Positions 54,301 through 64,000 of a stretch of 64,000 nucleotides of DNA are shown here, one piece after another; position 1 is the stretch's first letter, and every line of letters starts with the position of its first letter. The stretch covers positions 558,001 through 622,000 of the forward strand of contig NC_041691.1 of assembly GCF_900005765.1 (NCBI RefSeq), given 5' to 3'. Below the pieces are notes generated by a model that had not been told where the DNA came from, ran no database searches, and saw only the letters and a list, made by a program, of their open reading frames with translations. The position numbers and the translations under genes were made by a program. Origin of the DNA: Plasmodium relictum. Taxonomy: Eukaryota > Apicomplexa > Aconoidasida > Haemosporida > Plasmodiidae.

Positions 54301-56297
54301 ATTTTTATAGGTAATGGTTTATTTAAATCATATAAACATAAGCTTGTTTGGCAAACATTTTTTTTGTTTAATAAACGAACTATATTTAGATAAAATTTGA
54401 TAGGTAAACTAGTTAAAATAATAATTTCATCAAGGTTATTATAATTATATTGTAATTCATTTACAATTATATATAAAGCTATTGGTTTAATGTGCCCTAT
54501 AATAACAAAATAATGGGAACTAACATGTGGTATTTTTCCATATATTTTTTTTTCTTCAACAATATAATTTTTCAGATATCTAATTTTATAATGTATATAT
54601 GTAAAAGTCATAAAGATATAAAAAACATGAGCAAATTTTCCTTTATATGAAAAAGGAAAGCATGTTCCTTTCCCTAATGCAGCTGTTGTTACTGTTTGCA
54701 TTCCAGAAAAAATATAATCATATAATTCGTATTTACCTTTGCATGGCTGTTCAATTAGAAAATTAATACATGCGTAAGTATAAATCATAACAAATATTTG
54801 TATTGACAGTTTAATCATAGGAATATTTAATTTACTGTAATTATTAAATTCACCAAATAAATATTCTATTCTCAAAAAATTAAGAAATCGGAATGGGCAA
54901 GATAAGTAGAGCCAATGAAATTTTTTGTATTTTATTTTAGTCGAGAAAGAAACAATTATATAGAAAAAGGGAGTATTTATTAAATTCAATAAAAATGAAA
55001 AACTTAATATGTAATTAGCTGAAAAAAAAAGAAATAATTTTATACACATATCATATAAGATTAAATACTGTAAATATCCTTCTATTTTATTATATATTTC
55101 TGGTATATTATCTGTATTCCAATTAAACATACCTCTGTCTAAATCATCATTATTTCTATGTAAAAATTTATGAACATTTAACCATACAATATTTAATAAT
55201 AAGGTTATAATGATATCTGCTATTAAAAAAGAAGTATTTTTACAAAATTTTTTAAATGTTAATTTTATATTTATTATAAATTTTAAATAGATACTGTTCC
55301 ATTTTGAAAAGTTAGTATCTTTTAAAATTTGTTTATTTCTATCATAAAAGCTATCTAACTTATAACAATTTATATTAGAACAGTTGTTTAAATAATAACT
55401 AGATTTCATTTTCTTCAATTTCTTATTTTTACATAATATATTTTTTAAAATAAAGCACATGCTTTTTTTTTTATTTATAAATTGAATATCTTCATCTTCT
55501 ATACTTTCATCACTTTTTCTTTGATAATATTTCTCTTTATAAAGAAAAGACTCGATTGTTCTATTTGTGTATTCTTTCTCATTACATATTTTATTGTTGT
55601 TTAAATAATTGTCTCTATTATATTTTAGTAATTCATTTTCCTTTTTTTCCTCTCTTTTCTTTGAATCATTCAATTCTATATAATTTTTAATACTTTCTCT
55701 TATTTTTATAGTTTTTCTTTTTTCATTAGAAATAATATTTTCAAATTTCTCAGAACTGTCTATAATAATTTTTTCTTTGAATTCCTCATTTTTTTTTAGT
55801 ACATAATTATTTATTTTACTTTTGTTGTACTTTAATTTCTTTTGCTTAATTTGCAAGTTTTTATTTGATATATTTATGTCATTATTTTCTGTATCATTTT
55901 CTTTATAAATATAATAATATTTTGCTTTTCTTTTCTTATTTCTTTCTTTTTTAATTACTTCTTGATTCATATACAAAAAACTAGTGTCTATTGTAGTATC
56001 AGTTGTTAATCCCTCACTGTTATTATCTTTTCTTTTAGAATATAATGATTCATTAACTGAATTTGTATAAATTCTTCTTTTTCTTGATTTATAAAACAAA
56101 AAGTAATTTATTGAATTAGAAATTTCTGGCAATAAAGATAGTGTATACGATGTTATATATATAATAATAAGCAAAAGAAAACTTAAGTAACGAGTAGAAC
56201 TTTCATAAACAGTCATAAAATCAAAGAAAAAGTAAGCTATTCCAATAAAAATTATTATAAAAATTACTCTTTGAAGTACTATGCGTGTTCGTATCAT
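51340..56297 (-). CDS. BK/SLO-like potassium-channel-type protein with RCK domains
   Basis: Minus-strand exons are 56297-51705, 51630-51514 and 51375-51340. All junctions are in phase 0, giving 1,581 residues. Hydrophobic segments lie at about 8-26, 37-57, 355-376, 408-451 and 493-515. A pore-loop region (about 525-548) and a final S6-like helix (555-572) follow. The cytoplasmic part starts with HYFVIIGHIKP (595-605), an RCK1 strand of calcium-activated (BK/SLO) channels. VFICNN and the ICLNDFKMKLFA segment correspond to the BK blocks LILANK and ICLAELKLGF. The second RCK region is split by Lys/Asn-rich inserts and ends in the two small exons (GIIIGVYRHN, then VYVIQSQ). The filter position reads TTAALGKGT, lacking the GYG or GFG signature, so potassium selectivity is doubtful. 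Its 3' end is 46 bp from the preceding gene. Confidence 0.82.
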
Positions 56298-57635
56298 ATT
56301 GAAACTTTAAAGTTAACGAATAAAATAAAATAAATAAATCATAAAAAATGTGTAAAATTAAAATGTAATAATTATTCATAATTAAAAATATGAGACAAAA
56401 AGAAAAAAAAAAAAAATGAACAAAAATAAACCACTAAAAAAATAATATATTTATGTAAAATAAAATAAAATGAATTAAAATAAAATATTATAAAATGAAA
56501 CAAAAAGATAAAATGTAAATGAAAATAATATAATATCTGCTTGTATAATTTTTTTTTTCCCCCCCTCCCACAAATTATTTCCATTTAATTTTATGTAGCT
56601 TCATGACAGAAATTCTTCAATTTTTACTTATTTTTACTCATTTAAAATTTTTTTATCTTAATTTTTATTATTTATTTCAATTTTCATTTGCTTAAACAAT
56701 ATATTATATCGAAAAACAATATCTAAAATGTCTCTCAAATGATATATGGTTATAAAAATATATAAAAATTATATTTAAAAATATTTAAATCGTTGTATAT
56801 GATATTTCTTCAGCATCAACTTTTTTACTTCTTTTTACTTCTCATATTTGCATAACATATTATTTTTTTAAATACTAATCACAAATAAATTTCTATTTTA
56901 ATTATTTTTTTATAATTATATAATTCATATGGTTCTGCCAATATAATTATGTTATTTATTTAATAATATTATTTATAAAATTATTTTATTTATATAATGG
57001 CATATGTTTCTCATTTTTGTTATTTATATAATTTTATCATTTAAACATTTTTGCTATTTCCATAATTTAAGTCATAAAAAAATATTTTTTACATATATAT
57101 ATATATGTTAAGATATATTTATTAACACACTTTTTAAAATACTATTTATTTTTCTCACATTAAATATATATTTTTTTTTTTTTTTTTTGGTATTTTTATT
57201 AAAATTTTATCTTTCATAAATAAATCAAACATATATATATAATATACTAAATTGTTCAATGAAATATTCATAAATGGAAAATTAAAAATAAAAGTATAAT
57301 ACATTTTTTATATATACACAAAGAAAGAAATATAAGACATTTTTTATATATTAAAAAAAGAAGAATGTAACTCATTATATTTTTGAATTATGGAGCAAAC
57401 ACATGATTTAGTTAATAAATGATAAAAAAAAATAATTATTTTAAAAAAAAAAGGGGAAATACCCCAATGAGAAATTATAAAGATGTGGGACATAGATAAA
57501 TGAAAAAAAAAAAATCAAATCGATAAATTGTGATTATATATTCATATAAATAAAAATTTTTTTTTTTTTTTTTTCATATGGTATTAAAATAAAAAAAGTA
57601 AATATATTAATTATACATTTTTTGTAATGTTTGAG
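56298..57635. other. Spacer between GPI and channel genes
   Basis: AT-rich spacer between two minus-strand genes. It holds a C7TC3 run (56559-56569, G-rich on the minus strand) upstream of the channel gene and a GGGG-AAATA-CCCC inverted repeat (57453-57465) past the GPI stop. No coding sequence is supported. Confidence 0.6.
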
Positions 57636-59369
57636 TTAATTTAAATAGTGATTTAATAATATTTTTGTAGACTCATTAAAATCATAAGATGTATTTGATT
57701 TTTTATTGGTTCTAACATCATGAAAATAGCTACGAATTTCTTTGGCTAAGATTTTTCCCAATTCTACTCCCCACTGATCAAAACTGTTTATGTTTAATAA
57801 AAATCCTTCTGCTATAATTCTACTTTCATATAAAGATAAAAGCATTCCACATGTATAAAAATTTAATTCGTCAAATAATAATAAAGTTGAAGGTCTATTT
57901 CCTTTAAATACCTTATGGTTTAACAAATCAGCAGATAATTTATTTTGATTTTTTTCATTTTCTTCTTTTACTTGTTCTATTGTTTTTCCTATAGCTAAAG
58001 CATCAGCTTGTGCAAAAAAATTTGTCATTAATTCGTCATGATTACTAATTATTTCATTATCAAAGTGAATAGGAAATTGTGAATACTTAAATCCTATCAA
58101 CTCAACAGGTACTACCTGTCCTTGATGAATTAATTGATAAAAACTATGTTGACCATTTGTACCTGGTTCTCCAAAATATACTTGGCATGTGTTATAATCA
58201 ATAAAACGATTATTTCTATCTACGCTTTTTCCATTACTTTCCATTGCTAGTTGTTGAATATGAGTTGCAAATTTTAACAAATTCTGAAAATAAGGTAATA
58301 CAGCTATACTTTTATAACCAAAAAATTGACTATTATAAAAACTTGTTAATGCTAATAACACAGGAATATTTTCTTTCAAATTAGTATTCAAAAAGTGCTC
58401 GTCTAAATCATGGCAACCATTTAAAAATTGTCTCATATTTTTATATCCAAATGCTATAGATAATGGCAAAATACCAACTGAACTGGTAACTGAAAATCTT
58501 CCTCCTACCCAATCCCAAAATTCAAAAACATTGTTTCGTGAAATTCCAAATTCATCTGTTAATTTTAAATTTGTACTTACAGCAGCCATATGTTTACTTA
58601 AACTTTCTTTATCTTTTATTTTCAAACTCAACCAACTTCTAATTGATCTAGCATTTAACATAGTTTCAGCAGTAGTAAATGTTTTAGAAATAATTATGAC
58701 TAAAGTTTCTGTTTGATCAAGATTATAGGTTGCTCTATTTATGTCGTTTGGATCTACATTAGCTAAAAATCTAACATTAAATACTTCATCATAATTTTTA
58801 TTAAAATTATTAGTTGAATTATTATTTTTATTTACTATGCTATTATAATAATGAAATCTCAATGCCTCATATACAAATTCTGTACCTAAATATGATCCTC
58901 CTATACCTATGCATATGATATTTTTAAATTTTGTGTTTTTACATGTTTTTATATTTCCATTTCTTATATTATCAGAATATTCTTCAATTTTTTTCAGTAC
59001 ATTATGCACATCTTCTAATATATTCTTATTATCAATTATAATTTTATGAGAATCTATTTTTTCCTCTGGTATCCTTAATGCTGTATGTAAAACACTTCTA
59101 TTTTCTGTCACATTCATTTTTTCTCCTTTGAATGTACTTTGGATTTTCTCTTTTAATTTTATTTCTTCTGCATATTCAATTAATTTATTCAGGGTTTTTT
59201 GGTTATATCTTTGACGAGATAAATCAATGTAAAAATTCTTAAATTTTCTAATAAAAAACTGAGATCTTTCCTTATCCTTCAAATAATCTTTTAAATTTTT
59301 TTTTTTCTCATCTTTGCTTAATTCTACTAGCTCCTTATAACTTTTCAAAGAAGTTATTTCCATTTTCAA
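57636..59369 (-). CDS. GPI: Glucose-6-phosphate isomerase
   Basis: Single exon of 577 residues, full length for the eukaryotic enzyme. It interconverts glucose-6-phosphate and fructose-6-phosphate in glycolysis in the cytosol. Visible signatures are NVTENRSVLHTALR (86-99), the sugar-phosphate loop GIGGSYLG (155-162) and PGI signature 1 DWVGGRFSVTSSVG (286-299). The catalytic Glu lies in GEPGTNGQHSFYQL (Glu401), His444 in ISNHDELMTNF and the C-terminal Lys in QWGVELGKILAKEI. A short Asn-rich insert at about 183-192 is a Plasmodium-type addition outside the active site. From memory, P. falciparum GPI is PF3D7_1436000, consistent with the order here. Confidence 0.97.
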   Translation of the reverse strand: MKMEITSLKSYKELVELSKDEKKKNLKDYLKDKERSQFFIRKFKNFYIDLSRQRYNQKTLNKLIEYAEEIKLKEKIQSTFKGEKMNVTENRSVLHTALRIPEEKIDSHKIIIDNKNILEDVHNVLKKIEEYSDNIRNGNIKTCKNTKFKNIICIGIGGSYLGTEFVYEALRFHYYNSIVNKNNNSTNNFNKNYDEVFNVRFLANVDPNDINRATYNLDQTETLVIIISKTFTTAETMLNARSIRSWLSLKIKDKESLSKHMAAVSTNLKLTDEFGISRNNVFEFWDWVGGRFSVTSSVGILPLSIAFGYKNMRQFLNGCHDLDEHFLNTNLKENIPVLLALTSFYNSQFFGYKSIAVLPYFQNLLKFATHIQQLAMESNGKSVDRNNRFIDYNTCQVYFGEPGTNGQHSFYQLIHQGQVVPVELIGFKYSQFPIHFDNEIISNHDELMTNFFAQADALAIGKTIEQVKEENEKNQNKLSADLLNHKVFKGNRPSTLLLFDELNFYTCGMLLSLYESRIIAEGFLLNINSFDQWGVELGKILAKEIRSYFHDVRTNKKSNTSYDFNESTKILLNHYLN

Positions 59370-61113
59370 TAATAAAAGATTTCATAAAGAAAAAAAGATA
59401 ATAAATTAAAAAAAACTATAATATCATACAATTTTATTAAGTACTATTCAGATATACGGTTTGTTGATAACTTATCAAGTTTATATATATTTATTTAAGC
59501 TTTGTTATACCTACTTTTTTTTCTATAAGCATAGTATATATTTCAAGATTAAAAAACAAATATTTTTTGTATTGTTTATTTTAAAAAAAATTAATTTTAT
59601 ATATTTATATAAATATACATGTAGATTCTTTTAATTTTTATTTGAACATAAAATAGTGTTTTCTAATTTTAATAACGTTTTTTGTGTTCTATAAAAAGGA
59701 ATATTTAATTAAAAACAAATTCAATTTTTTTTTTTTTTTAAATATTTATTCATGTGTATTTATTTTATTATTTACTACATTTTTTTATTTTTATTATATC
59801 TATCAATTAAACACTATAATCATATATGCAATTTTTTCATTATTATATTTTTTAGTTTAATATTCACAATTTATTTATTTTCATTAAATATATAGATGTA
59901 AAATTTTTTTTTTTTGGAATATTTAATTTATTCAGCGCAGTGTTTTACTTTTTATAAGAATAAAATCAGAGAAGCAAAAAAAAAAAAAAATTTACAAATA
60001 CCAAAAATTATACAGAAAAGAAGTTTATTAAATTATAAATGAATAATTAAAAAAAGAGTTTTCTATTCATTAAGAAAAAAACTACATTATTTCTTAATAT
60101 TATAAAATTTTTTAATTTTTTTTTTTCTTTTGATATTTATAAATATCTCACCATAAAATGCTTTTATTTAGTAGTAACACATTCGAAGTCCTTATAATAA
60201 AATATACTTCATTTTATTTTAATTTTTTACTTAAAATCTATTTTAAATTCAAGCCATTTTTAGCTTGAAAAAAAAGAAAAAAAAAATTGTGTCTTTTATA
60301 ATTAACATAAAATATATTTCACATATAATATTTTTTTTAAAATTAGTTTTTAATTTAATATATTTACTAAAAATATAAGAATTCTTTTAGTTTTAATAAA
60401 TGTCTTACTAACTCTTAAATATATTTAAAAATAAATTTCATAATATTTATTCAAACAAAACCCTTTTTTATAAACATAAAATATATAAATATATGACGTT
60501 AATTTTCCTTTTTTTTTTTATTTTATTTTACTTTATTTTATTTTATTTTATTATATATGTATTTTTATTTTTTTCTTTTGTTTTATTTTTTATTCTAAGC
60601 ATTTTCAAAAAGGTTTTTATATTGAATTTAAGATAGTCTAAATGAGAGAAAGTGTATGAGTTATTTAATATGTTTAAGAAGTTTTAAATTTAAGTTTAAT
60701 AAAATTTACAACAGTAAAAAAACAAAAAAAAAGTGTTTAATTTTTATTTTGAATATATAAAAAAATAAATATTAAATAAATTATTTTAGTAAATATTTAA
60801 AGTTTCACTTTTAAATAAAAGAACTATTTTAATAATATTATCTTTATATATAAAAAATAAAATAAAATAAAATAAAATAAAAATGTTATAAGTACACTTT
60901 AAAAATTATTAAAATAATTAAAATTAGTAACATTAAATATAAATAATTATATAAGTACAAATATATTTGTTATTACTTTTTTTCTAATATGTTTTTTTCA
61001 ATTTATTTTAAATAATGAATATAAAAAAATATTTTTTGAATACAGAAAAAAAAAAGAAAATATATACATTAAAATGAAATGAAATTTTCTATAATTAATC
61101 ATGATTCAAAAAG
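59370..61113. promoter_or_regulatory. Divergent intergenic region, GPI / CBP3-like genes
   Basis: About 1.7 kb between diverging starts, with TTTTA repeats near 60520-60550 and AAAAT repeats at about 60852-60882. It should contain both promoters. No coding sequence was found. Confidence 0.55.
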
Positions 61114-62040
61114 ATGAATAATTGTTTTGTTTTTATTTATAAATATAGATATTTTCATTATGTTAAAAGGTTTAAATGTTCAATTAATAATTCTCTTAAT
61201 GATAAAAAATTAAAATGGAGAACTACTACTGAATCTTATTGCGAATATATATTGAATCCGGAAGAAGAAAAGGATTTAAAAAAAATTCATTTACTTATAA
61301 TTTCAAATAATAGTATAAATATAGATAATAACATAATTTATGAAAGTATTAAAGATTATAAGAAAAATAATATTTCTATTTATTATAACAATTTAAATTC
61401 TAATTTAAATAATCTCAAAAAAAACAACAGTAATTTTATATCATATTATTTGAACCCTTTAAATTATATTAAAAAAAAATGTATGGAAATACCTTTAATA
61501 AATTACTTTTATAATAATATTTTTTTAAAATATAGGATAAATGTTCATATATTTATTTCACCAATATACGAAAGAATAAATAATGAAAAATTATTATTAA
61601 AGTTTAATTTAAATAAAAATGATGTCCGTGAAATTATGTATTTTTTATGTATACATGTGTGGATCTATTCCGTTAAATTAAATATGATAAATCATAATCA
61701 TTTAAAAGTTTTACTATTCGAAAAAATATGGGATTATTATAGAGCATTAATTATGAAATATAAAATTTCAGAATTTTCTTTTAATACCTATTTAATTAAT
61801 ATGCAAGAATATTCATTAGGTTTTTGTGTTGGATTAGATGAGTGTATGAGTAAAAAATTATATGCAGGGCAAATTTATCACGTACTTTTTAATCATATTT
61901 ATAAGGAAAATGAAAACTTTAAAAATTCAAAAGAATTAATAAACTTAACTATTTATTGCATAAGAATGTACCGTTTTATTTGTCTTTTACCTGAAAATAA
62001 TTTTTTACAGGCTAAATTTACTTGGCCAGATATTGAATAG
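61114..62040 (+). CDS. CBP3/UQCC1-like complex III assembly factor
   Basis: Single exon of 308 residues. The first 100 or so residues are basic and Asn-rich, with a possible mitochondrial presequence at the start (MNNCFVFIYKYRYFHYVKRF). From about residue 165 the sequence follows the ubiquinol-cytochrome c chaperone fold. FLCIHVWIYSVKL corresponds to the H-x-W-LL-x-R helix of CBP3. FEKIWDYYRALIMKYKIS matches its following helix, and YSLGFCVGLDECM matches the GLAYDEGL helix. CBP3/UQCC1 with CBP6 receives newly made cytochrome b and helps assemble the bc1 complex, the target of atovaquone. The assignment rests on pattern recognition of these helices. It would be one of few recognised bc1 assembly factors in this lineage. 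Confidence 0.72.
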   Translation: MNNCFVFIYKYRYFHYVKRFKCSINNSLNDKKLKWRTTTESYCEYILNPEEEKDLKKIHLLIISNNSINIDNNIIYESIKDYKKNNISIYYNNLNSNLNNLKKNNSNFISYYLNPLNYIKKKCMEIPLINYFYNNIFLKYRINVHIFISPIYERINNEKLLLKFNLNKNDVREIMYFLCIHVWIYSVKLNMINHNHLKVLLFEKIWDYYRALIMKYKISEFSFNTYLINMQEYSLGFCVGLDECMSKKLYAGQIYHVLFNHIYKENENFKNSKELINLTIYCIRMYRFICLLPENNFLQAKFTWPDIE

Positions 62041-62381
62041 ATTTTTTTTTTTTTTTTTTTGACATAAAAATTCATGTTTGAACTTAAAATTTCTATTTGA
62101 ATAAAAGTGCTTAATAAATAAATTTTTATTAAAAGAATAATGGTATATTTTTAAAAAATTCACATATATATATACAATAACAAAAAAAAAATAAAATAAA
62201 ATAAAATAAAATAAACAGAATAAAAAATAAAATAAAATAAAATATAATAAATAAATAAATTAAAATAAAATAAAATAATAAATTTATGGCATAATTAAAT
62301 TTAATTTTAAAATGTATGTAATTTTATTTTATCTAAAATAAATAATAGGAAACAAAAGTAGTAACAGAATTATAATTTTTT
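62041..62381. repeat. Convergent spacer with AAAAT-type repeats
   Basis: Pentameric AAAAT repeats at about 62191-62214 and 62226-62244, then AAAT repeats to about 62278, lie between two 3' ends. No gene is seen. Confidence 0.7.
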
Positions 62382-63872
62382 TTAAATATTAACAGATTTA
62401 ACATGAATATGTACATATACATTTTGTCCCCATAATTTAGTTAATTTATAAGATACATTTTTTCTCATATTAATTATTAGTTTATTATGAACCCCACATA
62501 TCATTTTAGCTACTTTTTCACTTTTTACAATAATTTGATATTCTATTATCAGACAATTATTTAAATTTACACACCATGACAGCATTTGATGTTTAATTTT
62601 ATATGGGACGTCTTTATTAAACCAACAATATAAATAAGTATTAATTAGTTGTTCAACAATTTGTACTTTTGTTAAAGTTGTACTAGTATCTTTGGGGTAT
62701 ATCCAAAGTTGGTTTTTTGCTTTATATTTTATAATATATTCTAATAATTCTTCAATTCCTTTGTTATATTTTGCAGATATAAAAAAAATATTATCAAAAT
62801 CTCCGTTACTCATAAATTCTTTGGCTCTAGCATTAGCCCATTTGTTATGTGTGCACAAATCTACCTTATTTAAAACTAAAATTACTGGAGGAACAATTTT
62901 TTTTTCATTTTTAGCTAAATTTTTTGTATCGTAATAGGATTCTATTATTTTTTTTCTGTTTTCAAATAAATTTTCCTTAATACTTTTATCATTGTAATTA
63001 AGATCATTTTTCATTTTTCCTGAAAAATATTTTATGAATTTTTCTTCTTGTTTTTTATTATCATTTTTTTCCTTTAAAAAAGAATCTTCATAATTTCGGT
63101 TATTTGAAATAGAATTATTATTTTTCTTTTTCTCATCTCCTTCTACATTTTTTTCAATATAATTATCATTATTTATATTACTTTCTTTAAAATTTTCTTG
63201 ATAATTATCATATTCTTTATCATAATCGTTGTTTTCTTCTTCACTTTCACTACTATCTGTATCTACCTTCTTCGGTGCTAGTATTCTAACAATACTGAAA
63301 ATATCATTTGTTGGCCTTTTTACAGTATCAACAATAAATAAAACTAAGTCTGCTTCTTCATAGCCCTTCCAGGCATAACTAACTAATTCTTTACAAAATT
63401 TTTTCTTTTTATGAGAAGGAATAACACCAGGAGCATCGATAAATATTAACTGTACATTATCCCTCGTATAAATTCCTTTTATATCATGTTTTGTTGTATT
63501 AATTTTGGGAGAAACTGCTGAAATCGTTTTATTTAAAATAGAGTTTAAAAGAGAGCTTTTTCCTGCATTGGGAGCCCCAATTAAAGCAATTTTTAAAAAT
63601 TTAGGATTCTCTGGTTGTTCTGGTATTTTCCATATATTCATATAAGCGCTTTTTGGTATTACTCCCCTTGTTATATTTGGTGGGTAATATTTACTTTCTT
63701 TTTTTTTATATTCACCTTTTCTTTCTTTATTTACATCTCCTTCACTTATTTTTAATTCATTAGAATGTGGTCTTGCTCTTATATATCTTTCTAATATAGA
63801 GAAATGGCGAACATACAAACTATTATTAAATTTTGTATTTATTTTTTTCAATAAATAAATATTTTTTAACAT
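62382..63872 (-). CDS. ERA: Era-type GTPase with KH domain (organellar)
   Basis: Single exon of 496 residues. The basic N-terminus (MLKNIYLLKKINTKFNNSLY) looks like a mitochondrial presequence. The GTPase motifs are G1 GAPNAGKS (99-106), the T-T-K segment of G2 (126-128), G3 DAPG (146-149), G4 NKVD (335-338) and G5 SAK (about 364). After G5 comes the Era linker (QLWIYPKDTSTTLTKVQIVEQL). A C-terminal KH-type domain follows, with EYQIIVKSEK and a final VHIHVKS strand. Era/ERAL1 binds the 3' end of small-subunit rRNA and helps assemble the small ribosomal subunit. About 125 residues of Asn/Lys/Glu-rich sequence (200-325) are inserted between G3 and G4, where bacterial Era has a short loop. Confidence 0.92.
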   Translation of the reverse strand: MLKNIYLLKKINTKFNNSLYVRHFSILERYIRARPHSNELKISEGDVNKERKGEYKKKESKYYPPNITRGVIPKSAYMNIWKIPEQPENPKFLKIALIGAPNAGKSSLLNSILNKTISAVSPKINTTKHDIKGIYTRDNVQLIFIDAPGVIPSHKKKKFCKELVSYAWKGYEEADLVLFIVDTVKRPTNDIFSIVRILAPKKVDTDSSESEEENNDYDKEYDNYQENFKESNINNDNYIEKNVEGDEKKKNNNSISNNRNYEDSFLKEKNDNKKQEEKFIKYFSGKMKNDLNYNDKSIKENLFENRKKIIESYYDTKNLAKNEKKIVPPVILVLNKVDLCTHNKWANARAKEFMSNGDFDNIFFISAKYNKGIEELLEYIIKYKAKNQLWIYPKDTSTTLTKVQIVEQLINTYLYCWFNKDVPYKIKHQMLSWCVNLNNCLIIEYQIIVKSEKVAKMICGVHNKLIINMRKNVSYKLTKLWGQNVYVHIHVKSVNI

Positions 63873-63886
63873 TTTAATTAAGAATA

Positions 63887-63915
63887 ATATTTTTTTTTTT
63901 TTTTTTTTTTTTTTT
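63887..63915. repeat. Poly-T tract upstream of the Era gene
   Basis: A near-continuous run of about 27 T (poly-A on the coding strand) ends shortly before the Era start codon region. It belongs to the 5' flank. Confidence 0.8.
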
Positions 63916-64000
63916 CACATTATTAACAAATTTAGAATAAATCATTATTAAACAGATACAAAAAATAAAAAAAAATTAATAAAAATATCTTATTTTTTAT

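Noticed and set aside
56372-56584. 70-residue minus-strand frame beginning at the G-rich run
   Set aside because: Apart from the few residues from the G run it is poly-Phe/Ile/Tyr. I treat the run as a regulatory candidate, not coding.

Overview
This window reads as a Plasmodium nuclear chromosome segment. The DNA is extremely A+T-rich, with poly-A/T, (TA)n and AAAAT-type microsatellites. Proteins are rich in Asn and Lys with low-complexity inserts, and genes carry small AT-rich introns with pyrimidine-rich acceptors. Two genes are diagnostic: an apicomplexan-type cGMP-dependent protein kinase (PKG) and the export-translocon subunit PTEX150. From memory, the order RNR large subunit - GNAT - HIT protein - ClpR - PKG - GTPase - PTEX150 - GPI matches the PF3D7_1436000 to 1437200 interval of P. 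falciparum chromosome 14. The proteins differ from P. falciparum, so this is another species. The very low GC would fit an avian-malaria lineage, but the sequence alone does not settle that.

Layout. 0.5-1.6 kb (+): a four-exon gene with a SNAP-25-like SNARE motif. 5.2-8.0 kb (+): ribonucleotide reductase large subunit, two exons. 8.5-9.3 kb (-): a three-exon gene for a signal-peptide, rubredoxin-like protein. 9.3-12.9 kb: long non-coding stretch. 12.9-15.0 kb (-): membrane GNAT acetyltransferase of NAT8 type. 16.2-16.9 kb (+): FHIT-like HIT protein. 17.4-18.1 kb (+): ClpR. 18.5-21.2 kb (+): organellar helical-repeat protein. 21.2-25.1 kb (-): a nine-exon gene of unknown function, reconstructed here. 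27.7-31.7 kb (+): PKG, five exons. 33.0-34.2 kb (-): MTG1/RbgA-type GTPase. 34.9-38.0 kb (-): large helical protein. 38.9-41.8 kb (-): PTEX150. 45.5-51.3 kb (+): a 1.9-kilo-residue low-complexity protein. 51.3-56.3 kb (-): BK/SLO-like channel with RCK domains and a non-canonical filter, three exons. 57.6-59.4 kb (-): glucose-6-phosphate isomerase. 61.1-62.0 kb (+): CBP3/UQCC1-like complex III assembly factor. 62.4-63.9 kb (-): Era GTPase.

There is no operon logic: each gene has its own AT-rich flanks, and neighbours converge with gaps as small as 31-46 bp or diverge over shared promoter regions. Several products point to organelles: MTG1 and Era GTPases, CBP3 and helical-repeat proteins to the mitochondrion, and ClpR and the rubredoxin-like protein to the apicoplast. 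The others serve dNTP supply, glycolysis, cGMP signalling and protein export.

Multi-exon models were built by hand from GT/AG sites and codon-phase continuity. Each listed model stays open through all its junctions. None has been tested against transcripts or databases.
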